Shown: positions 1 to 7,708 of the stretch, in pieces
How positions within the stretch are numbered: position 1 is the stretch's first letter
Layout of the letters: each line of letters starts with the position of its first letter
DNA from: Comamonadaceae bacterium
Lineage (GTDB): Bacteria > Pseudomonadota > Gammaproteobacteria > Burkholderiales > Burkholderiaceae_C
DNA length: 64,000 bases
Assembly (NCBI GenBank): GCA_027484575.1
Contig: JAIXSQ010000012.1
Coordinates: 62,001 to 126,000, forward strand
Direction of reading: 5' to 3'
Notes under the pieces: model-generated
Databases searched by the model: none
Told to the model about the DNA's origin: nothing
What the model saw: the letters and a program-made list of their open reading frames with translations, nothing else
Program-made: the position numbers and the translations under genes

Positions 1-1302
1 AAGCGCGCCGGTCGGCTCGCCCTCTGGCAGAGCGCCCGACCGCTGACGCAGCGCCAAGGCACGGACTTCCAGAGCGCAAGCCGCCGACCGGTGGGCTGGC
101 GCGGGCGGTACCAGGAAGCGATGCGGCCACCGCCCGGCATCAGCGTGTGGGTGATCCCCGAGCCGCCCGAGCCGCCGCGCTGCTACACGCCGAGCGGCCA
201 TCTGCTGTTCGCTGCGCTGGCTCCTGCCGGAGCGCATCTGCTGTTCTTTTGCGAAAACCACATCGACCCGCCCGATGGCGAGCCGGTGGTCGTTCCCGTT
301 CGGAGGGTCTATTTCGTGATCAACAACGTGACCCTGCACCGGCTGCCCGATGGTTTGCCGGTGCCGGTGTTCAATCTCTCGCTGTCGCTCGACGCCGCGT
401 CCTGGACGTGGGGCTTCGAGGCACTGCTCCCCGCCGCCGCAGAAAGCCTCGTCGCGCCCGGCAGCAACGGCGGCCCGGTTGAACTGGTGGCCAGCGTCAA
501 CGGCACTCAGTTCCGGGTGCTGGCCGAGAGCATCAGCCGCGAGCGGGTGTTCGGCGACGCCAGCATCCGCATCTCGGGACGAGGGCGCAACGCCGTGCTG
601 GCTGCCCCCTACGCGCCGGTGATGAATTTCCAGCAGCCGCAGGCGCGCACCGCGCAGCAGTTGATGGACGACGTACTCACGCTCAACGGCATCCCGCTGG
701 GTTGGAGCATCGATTGGGGCCTGACCGACTGGAACGTCCCGAGCGGGGTATTCACCCAGCAGGGTACGTGGGTGGAAGCCCTGGTTGCCATTGCCAGTGC
801 GGCCGGGGGTTACCTGATCCCGCACCCGTCCGACCAGAGCATCCGCGTGCGCCACCGTTATCCGACTGCGCCCTGGGAGTGGAACACCGCCACGCCAGAC
901 TTCGTGCTGCCTGTCGATGCGGTGGCCCGCGAGTCGCTGCGCTGGGTAGAGAAGCCCGGCTACAACCGCGTGTTCGTGTCCGGCCAGGATGTCGGTGTGC
1001 TTGGGCAGGTGAGCCGGGCTGGGACTGCCGGGGATGTGCTGGCTCCGATGGTGGTCGATGCGCTGATCACGGAGGCCGCTGCAGCGCGCCAACGCGGCAT
1101 CGCTGTACTGGCCGATACCGGACAACAGATCGAGGTGAGCCTGCGCCTGCCGGTGCTGGCTGAGACGGGGATCATCGAGCCGGGTGCGTTCGTCGAGTAC
1201 CAGGACGGCAGCGTGACACGGCTGGGCATCGTGCGCTCGACGCAAGTCGAGGCTGGAATGCCGGAGGTCTGGCAGACCTTGGGGGTGCAGAGCCATGCAT
1301 AA
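1..1302 (+). CDS. Phage tail/baseplate hub-type protein, 5' truncated by window edge
   Basis: The frame is open from base 1, so the gene starts upstream of the window; a GTG at 91 is only an internal possibility. About 434 residues are visible. The body has beta-rich segments (NNVTLHRLPDG, LSLDAASWTWGFEALLP) and a conserved-looking tail (RGRNAVLAAPYAP, TAQQLMDDVLTLNGIPL) reminiscent of tail hub or baseplate proteins of Mu-like and lambda-like phages. It overlaps the next small gene by 8 bases and precedes a holin-like, lysozyme and spanin cassette, which supports a late structural role. I cannot assign the exact family by eye; a tail-tip host-specificity protein is an alternative. Confidence 0.7.
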   Translation, partial: KRAGRLALWQSARPLTQRQGTDFQSASRRPVGWRGRYQEAMRPPPGISVWVIPEPPEPPRCYTPSGHLLFAALAPAGAHLLFFCENHIDPPDGEPVVVPVRRVYFVINNVTLHRLPDGLPVPVFNLSLSLDAASWTWGFEALLPAAAESLVAPGSNGGPVELVASVNGTQFRVLAESISRERVFGDASIRISGRGRNAVLAAPYAPVMNFQQPQARTAQQLMDDVLTLNGIPLGWSIDWGLTDWNVPSGVFTQQGTWVEALVAIASAAGGYLIPHPSDQSIRVRHRYPTAPWEWNTATPDFVLPVDAVARESLRWVEKPGYNRVFVSGQDVGVLGQVSRAGTAGDVLAPMVVDALITEAAAARQRGIAVLADTGQQIEVSLRLPVLAETGIIEPGAFVEYQDGSVTRLGIVRSTQVEAGMPEVWQTLGVQSHA

Positions 1303-1516
1303 CCTCTACGAGCAGTTCCGCCAACTTATCCCTGAGCCGCCATTGCAGGCGGGCACGGTAGTGGGCGTCGGCTCCGGAGTCGTGACCGTCGCCTTGCCCG
1401 GCGGCGGCTTGATCCGCGCACGCGGCAGCGCTGCCATCGGCCAGAAGGTGTTCGTGCGCGACGACGTCATCGAAGGCGTTGCGCCCAGCCTGACGCTGGA
1501 AATCATCGAAATCTGA
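1295..1516 (+). CDS. Small phage structural protein, 73 aa
   Basis: The ATG at 1295 overlaps the end of the tail gene. The protein is short and has a compact beta-barrel look (AGTVVGVGSGVVTVALPGG, then KVFVRDDVIEGVAPSL), similar in style to KOW/OB-like small tail accessory proteins. No catalytic motif is visible. Overlap with the upstream gene and the hairpin directly downstream suggest it closes the structural operon. Function not recognised. Confidence 0.65.
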   Translation: MHNLYEQFRQLIPEPPLQAGTVVGVGSGVVTVALPGGGLIRARGSAAIGQKVFVRDDVIEGVAPSLTLEIIEI

Positions 1517-1539
1517 AACCCAACTTTCCGATCAACCCT

Positions 1540-1562
1540 GAACCCGCCCACGAGGCGGGTTC
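1540..1562 (+). terminator. Hairpin after tail genes
   Basis: A perfect 9-bp stem, GAACCCGCC with GGCGGGTTC around a 5-base loop, lies between the tail genes and the lysis cassette. The following TGCATTTC holds few T residues, so it may be only a partial terminator or an RNA-processing hairpin. Confidence 0.55.
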
Positions 1563-1582
1563 TGCATTTCTGGAGACCCGCA

Positions 1583-1891
1583 ATGACCGAACCCGAACAA
1601 CAAGCGCCCGCCGCCCTCGTGGAGAACATGCTGCTTCTGCGCAAGGAGGACTTCGACGATCTGCTCGACCGTGCCGCCGAACGCGGAGCCGAGCGTTGCC
1701 TCGCCCATCTCGGCCTAGAAAACGGCAGCGCCGCAAAGGACATCCGCGAGCTGCGCGACCTGCTGGAAGCGTGGCGCGATGCCCGTCGCACGGCGTGGCA
1801 GACCACGGTGAAGGTCATCACCACCGGCATCCTGGCCGCGCTGCTGGTCGGCGCTGCCTTCAAGTTGAAGCTGATGGGAGGCGCGCAATGA
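1583..1891 (+). CDS. Phage membrane-anchored protein, DUF6127-like, 102 aa
   Basis: The first two thirds are charged and helical (LLRKEDFDDLLDRAAERGAERCLAHLGL, shown here only as start and end of a stretch around residues 20-45). The C-terminal 30 residues form one membrane segment (VITTGILAALLVGAAFKLKL). This N-terminal helix plus C-terminal TM pattern resembles DUF6127 proteins, found beside lysis genes. Its TGA overlaps the ATG of the next gene (ATGA), indicating coupled translation. A role in lysis timing or as holin accessory is inferred from position only. Confidence 0.6.
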   Translation: MTEPEQQAPAALVENMLLLRKEDFDDLLDRAAERGAERCLAHLGLENGSAAKDIRELRDLLEAWRDARRTAWQTTVKVITTGILAALLVGAAFKLKLMGGAQ

Positions 1892-2109
1892 ATCCCAAGC
1901 TCTGGCTGCTGGACGACTGGCGGCGCGTGCTGCGTCGTGCCTGGAGCATCCGCTTTTCGCTGCTGGCGGCGGCCTTCACGGCAGCGGAAGTGGTGGTGCC
2001 GCTGTTTGGCGACGTGCTGCCGCGTGGCGCATTCGTGCTGCTGGCCTTCGCTGCCAGCATCGGCGCGACCGTGGCCCGCATCGTGGCGCAGCCGGAGATG
2101 CACCGATGA
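1888..2109 (+). CDS. Small phage holin-like membrane protein, 73 aa
   Basis: The ATG at 1888 overlaps the upstream stop and the gene's own stop overlaps the lysozyme start at 2106. After a basic amphipathic N-terminus (WLLDDWRRVLRRAWSIR) there are two hydrophobic segments (FSLLAAAFTAAEVVVPLF and GAFVLLAFAASIGATVARI), the layout of a class II holin. Together with the previous gene it forms the membrane part of the lysis cassette. The assignment as holin rests on topology and neighbours, not on a recognised family. Confidence 0.6.
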   Translation: MNPKLWLLDDWRRVLRRAWSIRFSLLAAAFTAAEVVVPLFGDVLPRGAFVLLAFAASIGATVARIVAQPEMHR

Positions 2110-2606
2110 TCCGGCCACCGCAAAGACGCACCGTGGCCGCGCTGACGCTGTCCGCCGCCGCCCTGGTCGGCATCGTGCTGCACGAGGGCTACACCGACCG
2201 CGCGGTGATCCCGGTGAAGGGCGATGTGCCGACCATCGGCTTCGGTACCACCACCGACGTGAAGCTGGGCGACACCACCACGCCGCCGAAGGCGCTGGCC
2301 CGTGCGCTGACGGATGTACAGCAGTTCGAGGGCGCGCTCAAGCAATGCGTGACCGTGCCGCTGGCCCAGCACGAGTACGACTCACTGGTCAGCTTCTCAT
2401 ACAACGTCGGCAGCCGCGCGTTCTGCCAGTCCACGCTGGTGAAGAAGCTCAACGCCGAGGACTACGCCGGGGCCTGTGCCGAGCTGCTGCGCTGGCGCTT
2501 CTTCCAGGGCAAGGACTGCTCGCTGCCTGCCAATGCGCGCCTGTGCGGCGGGCTGGCCACGCGTCGGCAGGCCGAGTACCGGCAATGCCTCGGGGAAGCG
2601 CAATGA
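2106..2606 (+). CDS. Phage lysozyme (endolysin, GH24 type), signal-anchored
   Basis: Peptidoglycan-cleaving endolysin of 166 aa. The N-terminus has a basic stretch followed by a weakly hydrophobic Ala-rich segment (AALTLSAAALVGIVL), as in signal-arrest-release endolysins. The catalytic Glu lies in HEGYTD near residue 26, followed by the IGFGTT motif (the GH24 E-x8-D/C-x5-T layout). The C-terminus has RWRF...GKDC...GGLATRRQAEYRQC, typical of the family. Start and stop codons overlap both neighbours. It degrades murein during lysis after membrane depolarisation by the holin. Confidence 0.9.
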   Translation: MIRPPQRRTVAALTLSAAALVGIVLHEGYTDRAVIPVKGDVPTIGFGTTTDVKLGDTTTPPKALARALTDVQQFEGALKQCVTVPLAQHEYDSLVSFSYNVGSRAFCQSTLVKKLNAEDYAGACAELLRWRFFQGKDCSLPANARLCGGLATRRQAEYRQCLGEAQ

Positions 2607-3100
2607 GCCTAATTCCTTGGCCATACCGCTGGCTGGCCCTCGTCCTGCTCGCCGCTGCACTGATCGGCTTCGGCTGGATCAAGGGCGCGGGTCACGTTCA
2701 GGCCCAGTGGGACGCCGCCGTCCAGAAGCAGACCCTGCAGGTCGCCGCCATCCGTGAGCGGCAGGCGCAGGCCACCGTCAAGGCCGTCACCCAGTACGTC
2801 GACCGCGTCCGCGTCGTCCGCGAGAAGGGCGACACCATCATCAAGGAGGTTCCCGTCTATGTGCCCGTTCAGGCCGACGCTGCTTGCCCTATCAACCGTG
2901 GCTTTGTGCGCCTGCACGACGCTGCCGCCGCCGGTGAACTGCCCGAGCCCGCCCGAGATGCTGATGCGGCCACCGCAGGCATTGCGCTCTCTGCCGTCGC
3001 CGGAACCGTTGTCGCCAACTACCAGATCTGCCACGAAACCGCCGAGCAACTGAGGGCGTTGCAGGGGTGGGTCAGGGAGATGAAAGCGGCCATCAAGTAG
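2603..3100 (+). CDS. Rz-like inner-membrane spanin (i-spanin), 165 aa
   Basis: The ATG at 2603 overlaps the lysozyme stop (ATGA). Residues 8-27 form an N-terminal membrane anchor (PYRWLALVLLAAALIGFGWI), followed by a periplasmic helical region (VAAIRERQAQATVKAVTQYVDR) typical of Rz. A separate reading frame inside it encodes a proline-rich lipoprotein (2859-3053), which is the classical embedded Rz/Rz1 arrangement. Together they would fuse inner and outer membranes in the last step of lysis. Low sequence conservation of spanins means the call leans on topology and context, which are both very clear. Confidence 0.85.
   Translation: MSLIPWPYRWLALVLLAAALIGFGWIKGAGHVQAQWDAAVQKQTLQVAAIRERQAQATVKAVTQYVDRVRVVREKGDTIIKEVPVYVPVQADAACPINRGFVRLHDAAAAGELPEPARDADAATAGIALSAVAGTVVANYQICHETAEQLRALQGWVREMKAAIK
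2859..3053 (+). CDS. Rz1-like outer-membrane lipoprotein spanin (o-spanin), nested in Rz
   Basis: A 64-aa frame lies entirely inside the Rz gene in a different frame. It has its own near-perfect ribosome binding site (AAGGAGGT at 2843-2850, 8 bases before the ATG). The N-terminus is a lipoprotein signal (MCPFRPTLLALSTVALCAC) with lipobox L-C-A-C, so the mature protein would begin at Cys19. The mature part is proline-rich (TTLPPPVNCPSPPEM), as in known Rz1 proteins. A longer upstream start in the same frame exists but would lose the signal peptide position, so 2859 is chosen. Confidence 0.85.
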   Translation: MCPFRPTLLALSTVALCACTTLPPPVNCPSPPEMLMRPPQALRSLPSPEPLSPTTRSATKPPSN

Positions 3101-3121
3101 CGAGCCGGTGTTCAGGGCCAA

Positions 3122-3799
3122 TCAGTTGAGGTGCCGATTGAAGACCGCGTATTGCGCCGGGTTGAACGCTGGATCGATCTCCAACGCACGGGCGCGAAGT
3201 TCACGATGGTCTGTGTACGCACCGCGTCGTTCCCATGTCTGACCATTCGTCTCGATGCCTCGAATCAGTTCGATGCAATCGTCCAGGCCGAACGCCGGGA
3301 GCATTGGCCGAACTGCTTCGTTGAATCGCTTGTCCGCGCCATCGTAGTTCGAGCTTGCCACGTAGTACGCGCTCGCAAGGCGCACTACAGCCTTGTCCCA
3401 TTCGGGCGAATCCGAAATCTCACGCAGGGCATCCCACGTCTCACGCCCGATCTGCGGGGAATCATCGCCGACGATCCACGCGCGTAGTCGATCTGCGTGT
3501 TCTTGCAAGGAGGGAGCGGTAAACCACGCCAAACAACGGGCCGATGTTTCCTGCTCGGCAGTGTGCTGGATCGCCGTTTTGGCGTGATCCGCCAGCGACC
3601 CGTAGATGCCCGCCGAGCGCGACAGGAAGTGAATCAGACACACAAGGGGTGAACCACCTGTGGCAATCGTGCTGAAGTAGTCTCTGTCGGCCTCGACCTG
3701 CGCCTGGAACTGCGCGGGGTTGCGGCCATAAAGCAGGGTCAATGCGCTGTAGTTGATGGTGCGGTTCTTCTCGCACCGCTCGTCCGCCAGCCGGAACAC
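3122..3799 (-). CDS. Hypothetical protein, downstream half of a frame interrupted by one stop
   Basis: This is the last gene of the defence-like operon. It is in the same frame as the upstream ORF (3815-4426), separated only by a TAA at 3815-3817 and five sense codons (ALWKF). A GTG at 3799 could start it, but the only Shine-Dalgarno-like GGAAG is just 3 bases away. The 225 residues look soluble and mostly helical (FNEAVRPMLPAFGLDDCIELIRGIE); no catalytic motif is recognised. Either it is translated separately by coupling, or the pair is one 434-residue protein inactivated by a nonsense change. Function unknown. Confidence 0.6.
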   Translation of the reverse strand: MFRLADERCEKNRTINYSALTLLYGRNPAQFQAQVEADRDYFSTIATGGSPLVCLIHFLSRSAGIYGSLADHAKTAIQHTAEQETSARCLAWFTAPSLQEHADRLRAWIVGDDSPQIGRETWDALREISDSPEWDKAVVRLASAYYVASSNYDGADKRFNEAVRPMLPAFGLDDCIELIRGIETNGQTWERRGAYTDHRELRARALEIDPAFNPAQYAVFNRHLN

Positions 3800-3814
3800 G
3801 AACTTCCAAAGGGC

Positions 3815-4426
3815 TTAGAAGACAGCCTTCTCGACCTCCGGATTGAAGCGCGAAAAATACTTGCTTTCCAAGTACGCCTTCAGCTTCTTGTCGTCGATCA
3901 GGATGCCGGATGCCTGCTCAAGGTCTTCGACCAGATCACCCACGATCTGCTTGGACAAGATCGGTGCCTTCGTGAGCAGGCCGTCGAGCGCGTTGCGGAT
4001 CAGGGCACGAGCCGTGTCACGGTTCGGGCGATGCAGCTGGAAATTGGCGTTGACCACCGGGTGCGCAGCAAGATGGCGCTGACGTTGCAGGTGCAGCAGG
4101 TTCTCCCGCTCGGCGATGTCGAGCAACTGCGTCTGCTCAGCCACCGATTCCACCATCTTCGATTCCCATTCCGATGACCGCTCGTTGGCCTGCTGCAGCT
4201 TGCCGATCTCGGCCAGAATGGTTTTCGCCTTGTCGTCACCGTAGAGATCGACGAGATGCTGGAGCTTGAACAGCAGATCACAGACGACGACCGACCACAG
4301 CATCACGACAGCCGACCGGTAATTGCCGGCCGCGTAGCAGCTCAACACCTCGGAGAAGTATTCTTTGCTGCGGGCATCGAAGATCTGCGTTGCGCGTTGT
4401 TCGATGGAGTATTCGTCCAGCATCAC
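3815..4426 (-). CDS. Hypothetical protein of the defence operon, 203 aa
   Basis: The ATG at 4426 overlaps the stop of the helicase gene (4423), so it is translationally coupled to it. The protein is mainly helical with a charged middle (KTILAEIGKLQQANERSSEWE) and a HxxHPV element (RQRHLAAHPVVNANFQL) around residue 120. That pattern is seen in some HEPN-like and DUF4145-like helical proteins, but I would not assign a family from it. The frame continues past its TAA into the next ORF. It probably acts as an accessory of the helicase or methylase complex; this is inference from operon position only. Confidence 0.65.
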   Translation of the reverse strand: MMLDEYSIEQRATQIFDARSKEYFSEVLSCYAAGNYRSAVVMLWSVVVCDLLFKLQHLVDLYGDDKAKTILAEIGKLQQANERSSEWESKMVESVAEQTQLLDIAERENLLHLQRQRHLAAHPVVNANFQLHRPNRDTARALIRNALDGLLTKAPILSKQIVGDLVEDLEQASGILIDDKKLKAYLESKYFSRFNPEVEKAVF

Positions 4427-7200
4427 GCCTCCCGACCAATGATCTCGGCGTAGCCGATCAACTCCGCCGAATAGCTGCCATCGCCATTCGCGGCTCCCTT
4501 GTGCTTCAGTTCTCGCTGCAGGGTCGGCTCAACGGCGTGGGTGAACAGGTCGTTCCGCTGCTCGGGTCGGAACAGTGGTGTGGCAGGCGGTGCTTGGAGG
4601 AACTTCTCGCACAGGCGCTCGACCGCCGGAACGCGCGTACCGTCCTGCTTGACGGCGATGGGCTGCACCACCACGCGGCGCTCGCCCTTGCCAGCTGATG
4701 CTTCAACCATCCACAGCGACAGCAGCACCGGCTCGTCGACGTCGCCGGACACGGCGATGCCGACTTCCTCCGGCGGCACGCTGCGCCAGCGGCCCAACTC
4801 GTCCTGCACCAAGGGGTGATCCAAGCCCATCAGCTGCAGATCGTCCTGATTGGTCGCGGCTTCGCGGCTCAGTGTGAAGCGGGCGCGGCGCGTGCCTTCA
4901 GCGGTGACGAGGTCGTAGGTCGCATCGTCCACCTTGACCAGCTTCTGTTGGCGATCCACGACCGCCGCCGAGAGGAAGCGCACCAACCGATCCAGACTGG
5001 ACGACACGTCCGAGAAGGGCTTGTAGTCGTCGAGACTGAATCCGTCGAGGTCTTGGAACAGGTCGAACACCACCTGCCGCGCCTCGCGGGAGTTCGACAG
5101 CGCCGCCTCCAGCTCTACCTGCGTGCGCTTCAGCTCCGGGTCGGACAGCGCTTCCTGGTACAGCCGGTCGTAGTTCAGGCGTTCCGACAACTGCCCCAGA
5201 ATCTGTGCGCGCAGGTCTTCCGCCACATTGCCCTGGTCATCCACCTTGCCGACCGTGCGCGCGATCTCAGTGAGCTTTTCGTCGAGCAGCAGGAAGATGC
5301 GGCCTTCGATGGTGTCCGACAGCACGAGGTTGTAGACCTGCGCGGTGTGGCTCTGGCCGTAGCGATGAATGCGCCCGATGCGCTGCTCCATGTCCATCGG
5401 ATTCCACGGCAGGTCGAAATTGAACAAGACGCGCGCGAACTGCAGGTTGATGCCTTCGCGCCCCGCCGCCGTGCACACCAGCACGCGCGGGCCGTCCTTC
5501 AGGCGGAAACGCCGCTCCGCCGCCACCTTAGCACCGTGGTCGCCGCCGCGCAGCACGGCGACGCCCTGACCGGGGAAGGTCTGCTCGATCTCGCGGGCAA
5601 TCATGTCCACCGTGCCGAGGTAGGTGGCGAAGATCACGATCTTCTCGTTCGGGTTCTGCCGCCACAGCGTGCCCAAGCCGTCGAGCAGCTTTTGCATCTT
5701 GGTTTCCCGCTCTGCCGGAAACACGCGCAGAAGGTCGCCGATGCGCAGGCGTTCCTCCGGAAGGTGCAGGTTCACCACCGCCGACGCGGCTTCTTCCGCG
5801 TGCGAGGCCGAATACTCGCTGCCATAAGGGTCAGAGGCCATCTCCAGCGCCTCTTCGTCCAGCTTCTTGACCAGCCGGTACTTCAGATCGGCCAGCACAC
5901 GATCCACCTCACTGCGACCGATGCTGTCGCGCGACAGTCCGAACTCCTCATGGATCAGCTCGCGCGCCTCTTCGGTCAGGCGCTCGCGGCCTTCGATGTC
6001 CAGATCCTTGTCGCGCAGAAACGCCTCGTGCAGCGTCAGCATCAGCAGGCGGCGCTTGAGCGTGCGGCGCACGGCTGCAAAGCTCGATGCCGCAATCTTC
6101 TGGAAGATCGCCATCAGGAAGCCCAGCGCACGCCCCTGGTTGCCTTGTCGGCGCGCGAGGTCGAAGCCGTCCTCCAGGTACTCACGCAGCTTCTCGTAGA
6201 ACAGCCGCTCCGCTTGGTTCATCACGAAGGATTCGGTGTGAACCCAGCGCCGCGCGAAGAGCGGCGAGCCATCGGGCTGACAGGCATCGGCCTTGGTGCG
6301 GCGGAACATCACCGTGTTGAGCCGATGCCGTTCCTCCAACATCTCCTCGGGGCTGCGGAACAACGTCGGGTTCAGCAGTTGCGCCAGCATCCAGAACTGG
6401 AAGTGATTGCCCTGGTGCGGCGTGGCCGACAGCAGCACGAGGTCGCGTGAGTGATCTTTCAGCGCCTCGGCCAGCTTGTAGTTCTCGGTCTTGCGCACCT
6501 TGCCGCCAGTCTTGTAGGCCGTCAGGTGATGCGCCTCGTCGAACACCACCAGATCCCAGCGCGGGGCGTCCAGCAGGCGTTTGATGCGCGCCGGGCGCTT
6601 CAAGGTGTCGATGCTGGCGATCAGCCTGTCGTGCTTGGCGAAGGCATTGGTCTTGCGGTCGGTGATGTCACCCTCGGAGCCGAACACCTCGAAGTCGAGG
6701 TTGAACACCTCGTTCAGCTCGCGGTGCCAGTTATTCACGAGGCCCGCAGGCACCACCATCAGGGCACGGGTCAATTCGCCCCGGCTGGCCAGCTCACGCA
6801 GGATCAGCGCCGTTTCGATGGTCTTGCCCAAGCCCACCTCGTCAGCGATCAGGTAGCGCCGGGGTGAGGCGGTGGCGATACGGTGGGTCAGCACCACCTG
6901 ATGCGGCAGCAGGTCGATCTTGGCCGAGGTCAGCGCCGACGCGCTTTCCATCACCGGCAGCGCGTGCGCCTCGTAGGACAGCCACGCCTTGCGCGACCGC
7001 TCCGCGCCGCCATCCACGGCGCGCAGGATGCGCTCGGTGCGAGTGAGTTCGCGCCGCAGCGATGCCACCGGCACCCGGCGTTCGCCGATGCCGAAGAACG
7101 CGCGCAAATAGCCGTCACGCGCCGGGTCGAGGACGACCCCTTGGCCGTACTCGGGGTGGGTGATGCGCTCGCCGGGTTGGAACTGAATCTCTGCCGTCAC
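4423..7200 (-). CDS. SNF2/RapA-type DEAH helicase of phage-defence operon (BrxHII/DrmD-like)
   Basis: An ATP-dependent DNA translocase or helicase of 925 aa with a GTG start, 10 bases after the preceding stop. Superfamily 2 motifs are in order: I DEVGLGKT (120-127), II DEAH (221-224), III LSAT (257-260), V AAGREGINLQ (578-587), VI QRIGRIHRYGQ (606-616). An N-terminal segment (ITHPEYGQGVVLDPARDGYLR) resembles the small beta-domain that precedes the helicase core in RapA-like and defence-associated SNF2 proteins. In BREX type 3 and DISARM class 1 a SNF2 helicase is a fixed component. The neighbouring PglZ, DUF499 and DUF1156 genes point to the BREX/Pgl side. It would remodel or translocate on foreign DNA. 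Confidence 0.88.
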   Translation of the reverse strand: MTAEIQFQPGERITHPEYGQGVVLDPARDGYLRAFFGIGERRVPVASLRRELTRTERILRAVDGGAERSRKAWLSYEAHALPVMESASALTSAKIDLLPHQVVLTHRIATASPRRYLIADEVGLGKTIETALILRELASRGELTRALMVVPAGLVNNWHRELNEVFNLDFEVFGSEGDITDRKTNAFAKHDRLIASIDTLKRPARIKRLLDAPRWDLVVFDEAHHLTAYKTGGKVRKTENYKLAEALKDHSRDLVLLSATPHQGNHFQFWMLAQLLNPTLFRSPEEMLEERHRLNTVMFRRTKADACQPDGSPLFARRWVHTESFVMNQAERLFYEKLREYLEDGFDLARRQGNQGRALGFLMAIFQKIAASSFAAVRRTLKRRLLMLTLHEAFLRDKDLDIEGRERLTEEARELIHEEFGLSRDSIGRSEVDRVLADLKYRLVKKLDEEALEMASDPYGSEYSASHAEEAASAVVNLHLPEERLRIGDLLRVFPAERETKMQKLLDGLGTLWRQNPNEKIVIFATYLGTVDMIAREIEQTFPGQGVAVLRGGDHGAKVAAERRFRLKDGPRVLVCTAAGREGINLQFARVLFNFDLPWNPMDMEQRIGRIHRYGQSHTAQVYNLVLSDTIEGRIFLLLDEKLTEIARTVGKVDDQGNVAEDLRAQILGQLSERLNYDRLYQEALSDPELKRTQVELEAALSNSREARQVVFDLFQDLDGFSLDDYKPFSDVSSSLDRLVRFLSAAVVDRQQKLVKVDDATYDLVTAEGTRRARFTLSREAATNQDDLQLMGLDHPLVQDELGRWRSVPPEEVGIAVSGDVDEPVLLSLWMVEASAGKGERRVVVQPIAVKQDGTRVPAVERLCEKFLQAPPATPLFRPEQRNDLFTHAVEPTLQRELKHKGAANGDGSYSAELIGYAEIIGREA

Positions 7201-7210
7201 TCAGCCACCC

Positions 7211-7708
7211 TCAAGTAATCCGCAGGTGGAACAGGCCAGCGGGCCTGCTGCCGTCGCGCAGCAGGATTTCCTGCGGGTACTCGTTGGCTTGGCCCCACAG
7301 GATGCGGCCGAGGTCGATCTGATGTCCGTGAGGTGCGTGGCACAGCCAACCCACCTCATCGGTGGCTGGGTGCGCTCTGACGCGGTTTTGGCCGCCGGGC
7401 AGCCAGAACACCAGCGCCCCATCGCTTCCCCATTCATCCTGAAAGGACAGGATGGCGGGCTTGATCGCATCGCCTAGCCACGCTTCGGCATCGCCCGGCG
7501 TCAGCAGGTCGAGGCTGCCATCCAGCCCGGCCACCACCAGCGTCCTGCCGCCATTGCTGGGCAGGTCGTCCGACCAGTTTCCTCTCGCACGGAGGAACTG
7601 GCGCAGGCTCCACACCTCGCTGGCTGCGCAGATCTGGTTGCGGGCCTCTTCGTCCCACACCCAACTGGTGCCCCGCACCTGCCAGACCGGGTCGCGCAGT
7701 TGTCTCAT
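7211..7708 (-). CDS. Unknown 165-aa protein between methylase and helicase
   Basis: The ATG at 7708 overlaps the methylase stop (ATGA), so translation is coupled. The protein is soluble, Trp-rich (WQVRGTSWVWDEEARNQI, WSLRQFLRARGNWSDDLP) and ends RDGSRPAGLFHLRIT. I see no nuclease, ATP-binding or metal motif. Its fixed place between the methyltransferase and helicase suggests a structural or regulatory subunit, perhaps specific to this variant. I do not recognise it as BrxA, BrxB or BrxF. Function unknown. Confidence 0.75.
   Translation of the reverse strand: MRQLRDPVWQVRGTSWVWDEEARNQICAASEVWSLRQFLRARGNWSDDLPSNGGRTLVVAGLDGSLDLLTPGDAEAWLGDAIKPAILSFQDEWGSDGALVFWLPGGQNRVRAHPATDEVGWLCHAPHGHQIDLGRILWGQANEYPQEILLRDGSRPAGLFHLRIT

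Noticed and set aside
2754..2858. Longer N-terminus of the nested Rz1 frame
   Set aside because: It would bury the lipoprotein signal about 35 residues inside and lacks an RBS, while 2859 has a near-perfect one.
4816..6450. A 544-codon open frame on the + strand
   Set aside because: Antisense to the SNF2 helicase motifs; composition is typical of reverse-strand shadows.
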